Assembly: GCA_903930565.1 (NCBI GenBank)
Contig: CAIYZC010000484.1
Span: 1-57,952, forward strand
DNA from: an uncultured Pedosphaera sp.
GTDB lineage: Bacteria; Verrucomicrobiota; Verrucomicrobiia; Limisphaerales; Pedosphaeraceae
Direction: 5' to 3'
Length of the DNA: 57,952 bases
The notes under the pieces are model-generated. The model searched no databases. It saw only the letters and a list, made by a program, of their open reading frames with translations, and was not told the DNA's origin. Shown here piece by piece: positions 47,263 to 55,223 of this stretch. The position numbers were made by a program, and so were the translations under genes. The first letter of the stretch is position 1; each line of letters starts with the position of its first letter.

Positions 47263-47823
47263 AATCCTTGGGTTCCGCAGCGGGGATAAAACAAACGTTG
47301 GGCCATGGTCCAGACCTTAGCCCGATTGGAACCGACTGTCCATTGGCAGGTCGGCGCACCGGGCATCGTCCCGCGGTCTGGTCGGCGATGGTTGGGGGGC
47401 CAGGGGGCGCGGTGGGGCAACCGACTCAGACACAGTCAAATAGCCCGATAAAACCAATATCCGAGTGCAGTTGCATGGGGCAGTGAAGCAGCGCGAGACC
47501 GGGGTGGTCGGCGGTGAAATCTGCCCCCAATTCCTGGCAGCCCCCGGTCTGACCACGTCCTGGATAATGCCGCCCGTGAGTTCACACGCAAACTTGGTCA
47601 GTTCGAAGCTGTGCGGTGCCGGTGCATCGGAAGCAGGTCGTCACTGGCCTTGCGCATCGGTCGGCGGTAACGTCCGCCGCAGCGCAGGACAAACTTCGGT
47701 TTCATCTCCGCCCGTTGGCGGTCCGAATCGCTCAAGTCGCCCAGCACCAAAACGCCCGGGTGGTTCATCGGCCGGTGTTTGGGGATTGCCGGCTCCCGCG
47801 CCGGCTATGGGGCGCCACTCACT
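47263..47823. other. Intergenic region with at most one small candidate gene
   Basis: This 561-bp stretch lies upstream of the two-repeat gene and downstream of the 88-residue minus-strand gene. It should hold the promoter of the gene at 46147-47262. A 56-codon minus-strand frame (listed separately) is the only coding candidate. Confidence 0.45.
47598..47768 (-). CDS. Possible small basic protein (56 residues)
   Basis: A frame from ATG (47768) to TGA starts MNHPGVLVLGDLSDSDRQRA and then has the basic stretch GGRYRRPMRK. Third codon positions are GC-rich as in neighbouring genes, but no family is recognised and no clear ribosome site is seen. It could be chance or a gene fragment. Confidence 0.25.
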   Translation of the reverse strand: MNHPGVLVLGDLSDSDRQRAEMKPKFVLRCGGRYRRPMRKASDDLLPMHRHRTASN

Positions 47824-48090
47824 TCAGCCTTTCTTGGTTCGACTGGGTTTCTTCGGCGCGGGCGAGGCTTTGGGCTCGGTTTGCCAGGCCGCCTCGCTTT
47901 TCTTCTCGTAATCGTCGAAGGCTTTCACGAGCCCGATGAGCACCTCCGCTGAAGTCTCGAAGAGCGCTTGGGCCTTCGGCTCCGTGATCTTGGCCACATC
48001 CGTGCGCAAGTGTTCGATGAGTTGGTGCATTCGGACCTTGATTTTCGCGGTATGGAGCAGGGGGTGGTTCTTGGCGGGGGTCTTAGTCAT
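47824..48090 (-). CDS. Small helical protein of unknown function
   Basis: The 88-residue product is alpha-helical in its centre (VRMHQLIEHLRTDVAKITEP, then ALFETSAEVLIGLVKAFDDY) and ends in a Lys/Pro-rich basic tail (KASPAPKKPSRTKKG) that could contact nucleic acid or an acidic partner. It has no signal peptide or membrane segment. The codon use and amphipathic pattern support a real gene. It stands alone, with the CsbD-like gene 250 bp upstream on the same strand. Confidence 0.65.
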   Translation of the reverse strand: MTKTPAKNHPLLHTAKIKVRMHQLIEHLRTDVAKITEPKAQALFETSAEVLIGLVKAFDDYEKKSEAAWQTEPKASPAPKKPSRTKKG

Positions 48091-48341
48091 TGGGTGCTTC
48101 GGGTTCTGCCGGCACTGGGTGCGCCGACAATAATTAAATCACACTCACCGACGGAAAGGGGGTTGGCCATTGGGGCTTCACCCCCGGGATGGGGTCGGCG
48201 GAAGGGATTTCCCGCCGCCATGCCGGCCGGTGGGCACCCGTCCATGCGGGAGCAGACGCGGCTGCGCCTCCGACTTCTCCTTATGGACCATTCAATGGTC
48301 CTTGAAAGTCCGGCGCACGCTTGGGCTGCGACACCGGGCGG

Positions 48342-48548
48342 TTACTTGCAGCAACTTGTGGCCGAGGCTTCCTTGACGGCTTGTTCCACGGCGGCCCGGG
48401 TTTCGCCGGTTACTTTCTGAATGCGGCCGTAGAGTTCCTCCTGTTTGCCGGCCGCAAATTGAAGATCATTATCCGTGAGCTTCGCCCATTTCTGTTTCAA
48501 CTTGCCCTTGGCAATGTTCCAATCACCTTTGACTTCAAGTTCGTTCAT
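48342..48548 (-). CDS. CsbD-like stress protein
   Basis: I start at the ATG at 48548, giving 68 residues beginning MNELEVKGDWNIAKGKLKQK; an upstream in-frame start adds an unrelated basic stretch. The pattern G-W-x-x-x-K-G-K-x-K-x-x-x-x-x-L-T-D-D and the acidic, amphipathic helix are typical of CsbD/YjbJ proteins, which are strongly induced by general stress but lack a defined molecular role. The C-terminal SATSCCK with two Cys is unusual for the family. The protein should be cytoplasmic and soluble. Confidence 0.85.
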   Translation of the reverse strand: MNELEVKGDWNIAKGKLKQKWAKLTDNDLQFAAGKQEELYGRIQKVTGETRAAVEQAVKEASATSCCK

Positions 48549-48982
48549 AATAGTTCTGTTTTGATCTCGCCGGCTCCGCTGCGTTGCTAGTCGGCGTTGT
48601 GATCGTTTTGAAATTAGCACCCGTAACCACCGGATGCTATGGGGGGATTCCCGGGTGCCGGCCGGGTTTGAGTGACAACGGTCCAATTCAGGTCGGCGCT
48701 ATGCCTCCGCCACGCCAGGGCAATCATCGACTGTTTCCCCGGCAACCGCGCGGACCGCCAGGTTCCAGGTCCTTGGCCAAGTGTGAGGGTATCGGGGGGG
48801 CGTACTTGCGTTCCGGACAATCGTTGCCGGGCCGGGCAAAACCGGCGCCTGCCAGCCGCCAGATGTCGGTGGTGGCGGTTTGCCGAATCGATCCTCGCCG
48901 CCGGCGGAAGGGCGGACCGTGCTTCCCGCGCACGGGGGGAAGCCCCAATGGAAACCGTGCGGCGAGGTGGTATCTTGACGTC
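48549..48982. other. Intergenic region between divergent small stress-type genes
   Basis: This 434-bp stretch separates the CsbD-like and DUF3309-like genes. Frames across it are antisense or low-complexity, with no domains. Promoters for both small genes must lie here; I could not identify boxes. Confidence 0.45.
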
Positions 48983-49141
48983 ATGAATGTAATATTACTG
49001 ATCGTGGTTCTGCTGCTCCTATTTGGCGGCGGCGGGTTTTACCTCGGCGGGCCCGTCATCGGCGGCAGCGGTCTTGGTTTGATCTTGCTGATCTGTCTGG
49101 TGGTCTATTTCGCCGGCGGATTTCGCGGCTCGAGTCGTTAG
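48983..49141 (+). CDS. DUF3309-like small membrane protein
   Basis: A 52-residue protein with two hydrophobic stretches (VILLIVVLLLLFGGGGFYLG and GLGLILLICLVVYFAGG) joined by a Gly-rich turn. This layout is that of DUF3309 proteins, small inner-membrane proteins of unknown role. The frame is open further upstream, but only this ATG gives the family length. It faces away from the CsbD-like gene, and such proteins are often found among stress genes. Confidence 0.7.
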   Translation: MNVILLIVVLLLLFGGGGFYLGGPVIGGSGLGLILLICLVVYFAGGFRGSSR

Positions 49142-49279
49142 CGTGGGCGTCGTCCTCATCGCTGAGGTTGTCCGCGGATAATTTCTCCTGGATGCTTTCC
49201 GTCCGGGTGACTTTGCATGGGCATGCCGGGGAGGGGCGCATCTCAAGTTGTGCATATTGGGCCGATACGCGCGCCGGCA

Positions 49280-49987
49280 TTGGGGCAAGGCGGCACGGGT
49301 GCCTTCAGAATAAACCATCGGCACCCCCTGCTGGCAGTGTTTGCCGCCGCGCTCCTCGGCGGTGCCGTGATGGATCACGCCCGCGAGCCCTAGTTCGAAG
49401 GTCGCACGCTCAGCGAGTGGTTGGAAACCGGCGAAAATGGCGGGCGGCTCGGCCCAACCAGCCCGCATGATTATCGGCTCGTGGCAATTTCGAAGACCCC
49501 GCTTCAAACCATCGGCACGAATGGCATTCCGACCCTTTTGCGATTGATCCAGACCCACGATTCAAAGTCCCGGCGCGCATTACTGTCCTGGCTGGATCGG
49601 CAGCGGTGGATCACCTTGCGGGCCCTGCCTGATTGGGAGAAACAAAACCGGGGCGTGCGAGGATTCTGCCTTCTAGGGACCTATGGGCTCGTCGCCGTTC
49701 CCGCGCTCATTCGACTCAGCCATAACGGTCATGACGACGTCGCCTTCACGGCGGCCTACGCATTGTTTAGCGTCTTGGATTCCGTTCGCGCTGACCCGGC
49801 GGTCGCTTTGCCCATCCTGCGCCAGTTGATGTGCGAAGGAGCCCCCGATACGCAACTGAATGCGGCCAATACGCTGGCGGTTTGGTTTCCCCGGGAGGCT
49901 GGGCGGGCGGGGGTTTACACTCAGTTTCCGGAGTTGCGGTTGTCCAATGCAAACTTCCCCCACACCATTCCGAGGGCGGTCCGGTAA
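49280..49987 (+). pseudogene. HEAT-like repeat exported protein interrupted by an in-frame TAG
   Basis: Before the stop the frame reads NHRHPLLAVFAAALLGGAV, an N-terminal hydrophobic segment, then REP, TAG at 49391-49393, and FEGRTLSEWLET. The second part (from a possible TTG start at 49421) continues for 188 residues with HEAT-like helices: PLQTIGTNGIPTLLRLIQTH, LGTYGLVAVPALIRLSH and a final ANTLAVWFPREAGRAG. The F/Y-EG-LS-WL motif just after a hydrophobic leader is how related verrucomicrobial proteins begin, so the TAG splits one ancestral gene. No ATG start is visible at the 5' end. It may be a recent nonsense mutation, a sequencing error or, less likely, a read-through codon. Confidence 0.7.
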
Positions 49988-50006
49988 GTGCAACTGTTTA
50001 AATACG

Positions 50007-50091
50007 TAGGGCAAACCCCCCTATTGAAGGAAACGGGTTCGACGCCATACTTTAGAGTGTGACGACAAACCAATGGCAATCGTGTATTGCC
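50007..50091 (+). promoter_or_regulatory. Possible promoter/operator region of the DUF1579 gene
   Basis: An inverted repeat TAGGG (50007-50011) / CCCTA (50019-50023) is followed by TTGAAG (50024-50029), an 18-bp spacer and TACTTT (50048-50053), a fair sigma-70-like arrangement. A small hairpin GGCAAT-CGTGT-ATTGCC (50075-50091) lies in the leader. Confidence 0.35.
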
Positions 50092-50123
50092 AGGGTTCTG
50101 GCCGGCACGAATTAAAGTAAATT

Positions 50124-50729
50124 ATGAAACATACTGTTGTTGATACGGGTTCCACCGCGGTTCTCGACCGCCCCGAAAAGAAAGCGCCCGCTGTGAAATC
50201 GGACGCTGTGAAATCGGACGCTGAAAAGCAGGAAATGCAGAAGAAGATGGATGCGGCCGGCACGCCGGGGCCGGCCCATAAGGCGCTCGATGCCTTCGCG
50301 GGGAATTGGAAGGCCGAGGTGAAGTGTTGGTGTGAGCCGGGCGGCGCCCCGAGCGTGAGCCAGGGAACGGCGAAAGCCACCTGGATTCTGAATGGCCGTT
50401 TCTTGGAAGAGGAATTCCACGGCGAAATGATGGGCAAGCCGTTCACCGGCCGCAGTCTCATGGGCTACGACAACATCAAACAGACGTATAATACCGTCTG
50501 GGTGACGGACGTGCAGACCTCGATCCTGACGAGTGAGGGCAAAGCGGAGACCGGCAACAAAGTCTTTACGCTGGAAGGCAAAGGGAATTGTCCCGCCACC
50601 GGCCGGCGGGACATTCCGATGAAATCAGTGTTCCGCGTGGTCAGTCCGGACAGGTACGTATTCGAAATGTACGATGCCAGCAAGGGCGCGAATGCGAAGA
50701 CGATGGAAATCACGTACAGCCGGAAGTAA
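50124..50729 (+). CDS. DUF1579 family protein
   Basis: The 201-residue protein has a Lys/Asp-rich N-terminal part (about 1-45, including a repeated KSDAVKSDA) that is probably disordered. The DUF1579 beta-barrel-like domain follows: HKALDAFAGNWKAEVKCW, then GRFLEEEFHGEMMGKPFTG, SLMGYDN, and YNTVWVTDVQT to MKSVFRVVSPDRYVFEMYD. The family is widespread in environmental bacteria, often near stress or esterase genes, and its role is unknown. No signal peptide is seen. Confidence 0.85.
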   Translation: MKHTVVDTGSTAVLDRPEKKAPAVKSDAVKSDAEKQEMQKKMDAAGTPGPAHKALDAFAGNWKAEVKCWCEPGGAPSVSQGTAKATWILNGRFLEEEFHGEMMGKPFTGRSLMGYDNIKQTYNTVWVTDVQTSILTSEGKAETGNKVFTLEGKGNCPATGRRDIPMKSVFRVVSPDRYVFEMYDASKGANAKTMEITYSRK

Positions 50730-50854
50730 GCAATGTTGGGGAGCAACGCACAGCGGCCGGATGGTCGCTGTGCTCTTTGGTGGCCAAATAACCGGCTGAT
50801 GTTTGGTCCGGTCGCTCTCCGTGCTGAATGGGTTGCCGGTCAAACGGCCCGATC

Positions 50855-51754
50855 ATGAAACTGCATCTTCCCGTCGGCGCGCTCCTGCTCAAGGCGGCGT
50901 TCAAGAAGTGGAATGAAAAAGATCCGTTCCGCGAAAGTGCCGTGATCGCCTATTATGCCATCTTTTCGTTGCCCGGCCTGTTGGTGCTGGTCATGACGCT
51001 GGCCGGCGAATTCTTTGGGCGGGAAGTGGTGAGGGGCATGCTCCAGAGCCAATTTGTCGACGCGCTGGGCAAAGATACCGCCGGGCAAATCCTCGGGATG
51101 GCGGCCCTGGCCCATCAGGGCAAAAATTCCGTCTGGGGTGCGCTCATTGGTCTGATCACGATCTTGGTGGGGGCCACGGGTGTTTTTGTCCAATTGCAAA
51201 AGTCGCTCAATATTATCTGGGAAGTGAAGGCCACGCCCTCCAAGTCGGGTATCTGGGCCTTGCTCAGGGTCCGGCTTTTCTCCTTTGGTCTCATCGTGTC
51301 GATTGCCTTTCTGCTCTTGGTGTCGCTGGTGATTGCCTCGATTCTGGCAGCCGTGAGCAAATGGCTGCAGGGGACTTGGCCGGGAACTACGGTGCTTATT
51401 TTCCAGATCGTTAATTTCTTGATTTCCCTTTCCACTATTTCTGTTCTCTTCGCGCTGATGTTCAAAATTCTGCCAGATGCCAAGATTAAATGGCGGTATG
51501 TTTGGGTGGGTGCGTTGGTAACGGGCGGGTTGTTTGAGCTCGGTAAGTTTGGGCTGGGTTTGTACTTTGGGCAGGTGCAACCCGGTTCCAGCTACGGGGC
51601 CGCGGGCTCGATTGTCCTCATCCTGCTTTGGGTGTCGTATTCCGCCATGATCCTGTTTTACGGCGCGGAATTCACCAAGGCTTGGGCCGATCACTATCAC
51701 GGTTTTGTGGCGGCGGGCGCACAGGCGGTGGCACAACCAGGACGTGAACGATGA
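50855..51754 (+). CDS. YihY/BrkB family inner-membrane protein
   Basis: I start at the ATG at 50855 rather than the in-frame ATG at 50828, because the product then begins MKLHLPVGALLLKAAFKKWN as in the family. The 299 residues have about six membrane helices and the typical opening DPFRESAVIAYYAIFSLPGL, a GATGVFVQLQKSLNIIWEV segment and the C-terminal GAAGSIVLILLWVSYSAMIL followed by FYGAEFTKAW. The family was once called ribonuclease BN in error; its actual transport or envelope role is unsettled. The stop overlaps the start of the DUF748 gene (ATGA). Confidence 0.92.
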   Translation: MKLHLPVGALLLKAAFKKWNEKDPFRESAVIAYYAIFSLPGLLVLVMTLAGEFFGREVVRGMLQSQFVDALGKDTAGQILGMAALAHQGKNSVWGALIGLITILVGATGVFVQLQKSLNIIWEVKATPSKSGIWALLRVRLFSFGLIVSIAFLLLVSLVIASILAAVSKWLQGTWPGTTVLIFQIVNFLISLSTISVLFALMFKILPDAKIKWRYVWVGALVTGGLFELGKFGLGLYFGQVQPGSSYGAAGSIVLILLWVSYSAMILFYGAEFTKAWADHYHGFVAAGAQAVAQPGRER

Positions 51755-52995
51755 TGCAACTGCCATCCTTCCGCCGCCCTGTCCAAAATAGTCCGCCTCC
51801 GGACCAGAGCAGTGCCGTGGCGGCTCCAAGGCTCGGAGCCGGCGAACACTCGCGCACCCCGGGCCGCCCCCGTCGCCGAATTTGGCGCCGGTTGGGCTGG
51901 TGCTTGGTCTGTTTTGGCGTTCTGCTGGCGATCGGGCGCGCCATCCTGCCCTGGGCGGTGCGGGGTTATGTCAATCGGACCCTGGCCCTCAATCCCCTGT
52001 ACGAGGGCCGGATCGGCGGGGTGCGGATCAATTTGTTACGCGGCGCCTACTCCATCGAGGATGTGCGCATCAACAAGACGACGGGCAATTTGCCCGTCCC
52101 CTTGTTTGCCGCCAAACGGGTGGCTTTCGCCCTCGAATGGCAGCCCCTCCTTCATGGCCGGGTGGTGGGCCGTGTGCTGATGGAGCAGGCGGAACTTAAC
52201 TTCGTGGATGCGCCGGGCGACGATGAGGCTCAAACCGGCGACGGCGGTCCTTGGCTGGTGCTGCTCGCCGACCTGTTCCCTTTCCAAATCAACAGCGCGG
52301 TCATCAAGGACGGTTCCATCCACTTCCGCACTTATCAAGCGGCCCGGCCGGTGGATGTTTATATTTCGCAAGTGCAGGCCACCGTGGACAACCTGGGCAA
52401 CATCCTGGACGAAACCAAACCCCTGGTCGCCACCGTCCAGGCCAAAGGTCTGGTCATGGACCAAGCCCAGTTTGAATACCGGATGACGCTGGATCCCTTT
52501 TCCTACCGCCCTACGTTCCACATGGGCCTGCGGCTGCTGGGCTTGGACGTCACCAAGGTCAACGATTTGGCGCTGGCGTATGGCAATTTTAATTTCAAAC
52601 GCGGCTGGTTCGACTTGGTTTTGGAAACGGATGTTCAGGAAGGCAAAATCACCGGCTATGCCAAACCGCTCTTCCGCAATCTGCAGGTTTTCAATCTCGG
52701 CCAGGACCTGGAGGAAGACGGAGTGCTCCAGTTCTTTTGGCAAGCCTTGGTCGGCGGCGCGACCATCGTGCTCAAAAACCACGCCCGCGACCAATTCGGC
52801 ACCCTGATCCCCTTCCACGGCGACGCTACGGGAGCCACTTCCAGCGACCTCCTGGCGACCCTCGGCAACATTTTGCGCAATGCTTTTATCCGCGCTTATT
52901 TGCCGCGGCTCGAAGGCGGACAACCGGTCAGCGACGGGATCGTCTTTCAGGCGCCGGACATTAACGATCCCCTTTCCCCGGGTGACGCCCTTTAA
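51751..52995 (+). CDS. DUF748/AsmA-like envelope protein
   Basis: The 414-residue protein has a Pro/Arg-rich cytoplasmic N-terminus (about 1-48), one membrane helix (about 50-70, WCLVCFGVLLAIGRAILPWA) and a large periplasmic beta-rich domain. Motifs such as YEGRIGGVRINLLRGAYSIE, KTTGNLPVPLFAAKRVAFAL and INSAVIKDGSIHFRTY are typical of DUF748, a relative of the AsmA/TamB lipid-transport family. A role in outer-membrane lipid traffic is inferred from that kinship. Its start overlaps the YihY-type gene, so the two membrane proteins are probably co-translated. Confidence 0.8.
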   Translation: MMQLPSFRRPVQNSPPPDQSSAVAAPRLGAGEHSRTPGRPRRRIWRRLGWCLVCFGVLLAIGRAILPWAVRGYVNRTLALNPLYEGRIGGVRINLLRGAYSIEDVRINKTTGNLPVPLFAAKRVAFALEWQPLLHGRVVGRVLMEQAELNFVDAPGDDEAQTGDGGPWLVLLADLFPFQINSAVIKDGSIHFRTYQAARPVDVYISQVQATVDNLGNILDETKPLVATVQAKGLVMDQAQFEYRMTLDPFSYRPTFHMGLRLLGLDVTKVNDLALAYGNFNFKRGWFDLVLETDVQEGKITGYAKPLFRNLQVFNLGQDLEEDGVLQFFWQALVGGATIVLKNHARDQFGTLIPFHGDATGATSSDLLATLGNILRNAFIRAYLPRLEGGQPVSDGIVFQAPDINDPLSPGDAL

Positions 52996-53032
52996 AACGC
53001 GGCCGAACGCACTTTCCACGCACCCAAGCTTT

Positions 53033-53743
53033 ATGCATAGAAATACTTCCTTTCGCTTCTCCTTGCTCATCTTGGTTGGTCTGACCGCCGCCACCGGCTG
53101 CAGCACCCCCCAGTCCGCGGAGAAAAAGTCCGACTTTTTTACTTCGGGCAGCCGTGAAGCCGACCAGCGGGCCGGTCAGCGCATGGCCCGGGACGAGCAA
53201 CTCTCCGGTTCGGGGGAGGGCGCCGGGGAAAAGGGCGTCAAGAAGGCCGTGGCCTTGAAGCCGTCAGCCGACGCCTTGGCGGCCAATGCCACCAACAAGG
53301 CGGCGCAGGTGGTCGGAAAACTCGCGCTGTTCGACCGTTTGGGCGGCGAGCCGGGCATCACCGCCGTGGTGGAGGATTTCACGCCCCGGGTGCTCCAGGA
53401 TCCACGCGTGAACTGGGAGCGCAAGGGGGTCAAGGGCACCGGGTTCTCCGCCTTCCGGAAAACCAGCGAAGCCGGAGTCTGGAGTGCCACGGAGGAGAAC
53501 CAGGCCGCCCTTAAGAAGCACTTGGTTCAGTTTATCACGCTGGCCACCGGCGGCCCGGCGCAATACGATGGCAAGGATATCAAGACTTCCCATGCCGCGA
53601 TGCGCATCGGCAATCCCGAGTTCGACGCCGTCCTCGGCGACTTGAAAGCTTCGCTCGACCGGCTCCAAATTCCAAACAAGGAACAAAAGGAGCTCCTTTC
53701 CATCGTCGAAAGCACCCGCCCCCAGATTGTCACGCAGCGTTAG
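53033..53743 (+). CDS. Exported truncated haemoglobin (group 1-like), probable lipoprotein
   Basis: The ATG at 53033 gives 236 residues with a lipoprotein-type signal (LVGLTAATGC, Cys at about 24); the frame is open further upstream but only this start gives a signal. A Lys/Glu-rich linker covers about 25-95. The globin covers about 97-230: LFDRLGGEPGITAVVEDF, then HLVQFITLATGGPAQYDGKD, and the proximal His187 in TSHAAMRI, ending DRLQIPNKEQKELLSIV. The phenylalanine-rich helix B/CD corner is altered by an insert (NWERKGVKGTGFSAFRKTS). Truncated globins normally bind O2 or NO in the cytoplasm, so the lipobox makes a periplasmic or outer-membrane haem protein likely. It follows DUF748 by 37 bp. 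Confidence 0.85.
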   Translation: MHRNTSFRFSLLILVGLTAATGCSTPQSAEKKSDFFTSGSREADQRAGQRMARDEQLSGSGEGAGEKGVKKAVALKPSADALAANATNKAAQVVGKLALFDRLGGEPGITAVVEDFTPRVLQDPRVNWERKGVKGTGFSAFRKTSEAGVWSATEENQAALKKHLVQFITLATGGPAQYDGKDIKTSHAAMRIGNPEFDAVLGDLKASLDRLQIPNKEQKELLSIVESTRPQIVTQR

Positions 53744-54068
53744 GCCGATACGGCTTTTACTAAACCACCATTGGTTCCCCGCGAATGCTGTGCGGGAGGC
53801 GGTGCTTATCCAAGGAGGGCAATCGTTGTCCGGCTTTTGCGCCGCCCCGCCCCCTTCCCGCTCGCACGGTCCCACGGAGGGTTTGGAATCCGGTCAGCAA
53901 TGGGTTTGGCCCCAACGCCTTCCGCCCCGGCCGCACGCAGTGCGGAATTCGGCGAGGGTTGCGACGAACCGGGCCGACGATGGCCGGTGGCGCATTCGCC
54001 CGGGGAGCCGGGGGCTTGGGCGGGGCAGCCGAAGGGATGTCTTGCTGGGGGATCCTGGTGGCTGGAGC
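53744..54068. other. Intergenic region between convergent genes
   Basis: This 325-bp stretch has no supported gene. Just after the globin stop, GCCG-ATA-CGGC-TTTT (53744-53758) is a weak possible terminator. The rest contains low-complexity GC-rich frames only. Confidence 0.45.
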
Positions 54069-54986
54069 TCACTTCGCGGGGTTGGGCATCAATTTTTGGA
54101 GCGCGGCCTGCTCGGCCGGGGTTTTCAGGAAAGGCTCCAATTGTCCCGGTTCCCGCGGCTCCTGGCCATTGTTGGCGGCCGCGTAGGCCTGCACCGCGTC
54201 CTGCAGGAGGTGCTCCGCGACACCCCCACTGTTGATGGAATTTTTGGTGATTTGGAAGTAATTGTCGTCATGGTCGCCCAGGGGCGAGGGTTTCTCTGTC
54301 ACTTGGCCCGACGGGCTGAGTTCATAGCGCTGGAACACCGACTCCTCGAAGGGTGACGGGAAATAGGGCGTGAGTTGTGACAGCTCCGTAAGCGATTGCC
54401 CCGGAGCGTTTTGCTCAAAAGTGCGCAGGGCGTTTTGCAGGCGGTTCGCGAACCCGTTTTTGGCGGCGGTACGCAACGTGATGAGGGCCTGGTCGGCCCC
54501 GGCCTCCGAATCCAAGGCCCGGAGATCCTTCGCCACGGCCAGCCAGTCCTTGTCCGTGAGGAACTGAAGCTCGGGAATCGTTTGCTCCGGCCGCTGCCGC
54601 AGCGTGGCCTGGAGTTGGTTGACACGACCCACCCAGGACTGAATTTCCGAAGCCAGCGGATCCGTGTCCGCCATTGCGGGCGCCGCTTTCAGGTCGGACA
54701 ATTCACGTGACTCCCGGCGCAATGTCGCCCATTCGGCGCGCAGTTTGAGCAGCTTCGACAGTTCCTCCAGTGACTGCCTGGCCCCTGGCGCCGCCGCCGC
54801 AAGCTGTTGCGTGGCCTGGTCCCGCGCGTGCTCCAATCGCTGGTTTTGCTCCGTCAGCGCGTGTTGCTGGAGCTCAAGCGCGCGCGCTTGTTCCTGCAGG
54901 CGGCTGGCGCGGCGGTTTTCATAGGCCCCCGTTCCGAGGGCGGCCACGAGCAGGCTGGCGAGGATGATTTGCGGAGTTGATTTCAT
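54069..54986 (-). CDS. Membrane-anchored coiled-coil protein, partner of an ECF-fusion gene
   Basis: I start at the ATG at 54986, giving 305 residues that open with an N-terminal membrane anchor (MKSTPQIILASLLVAALGTG). A coiled coil follows at about 22-100 (RLQEQARALELQQHALTEQN and similar heptads), and then a helical domain with FLTDKDWLAVAKDLRALDSE near residue 140. That stretch resembles the C-terminal MSDQDWLSFNNRLMVFGEAS of the upstream sigma-fusion protein. The C-terminal part (about 205-305) is soluble and has no known family. It is 237 bp downstream of the sigma-fusion gene on the same strand. A role in the same signalling route is inferred from position and shared motif. Confidence 0.75.
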   Translation of the reverse strand: MKSTPQIILASLLVAALGTGAYENRRASRLQEQARALELQQHALTEQNQRLEHARDQATQQLAAAAPGARQSLEELSKLLKLRAEWATLRRESRELSDLKAAPAMADTDPLASEIQSWVGRVNQLQATLRQRPEQTIPELQFLTDKDWLAVAKDLRALDSEAGADQALITLRTAAKNGFANRLQNALRTFEQNAPGQSLTELSQLTPYFPSPFEESVFQRYELSPSGQVTEKPSPLGDHDDNYFQITKNSINSGGVAEHLLQDAVQAYAAANNGQEPREPGQLEPFLKTPAEQAALQKLMPNPAK

Positions 54987-55223
54987 GGTGTGAATTTGTT
55001 CACAGGAACATCGATGGTCGTCGCGGCAAAGGGTGGCCGGCCGACGGCTTCCCAACTTGGTCAAAGAGAGTTTGCCCTTGCCATCTGGCGGCAGCGGAAA
55101 AGTTTCGAGCGGACTACTCAGCCCACCCCAACTTGCGCGGGGAGGGGAGTCGGGGTGTTCAAAGATGGCAAGTGGCTCGCGCTGGTCACCCGGGCGCGGC
55201 TCCGCCGCACCCCTCTCCCCGCC

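Noticed and set aside
48285-48301. Palindrome GGACCATT-C-AATGGTCC as a terminator for the CsbD-like gene
   Set aside because: It lies 41 bp past the stop on the correct strand but has no T-run and a short stem. The evidence is too weak to list it as a terminator.
48626-48660. Third ECF-type site (GCATCC on the minus strand upstream of the CsbD-like gene)
   Set aside because: GCATCC is present, but the following bases are GGT instead of AAA and there is no CGTT at the 16-bp spacing.
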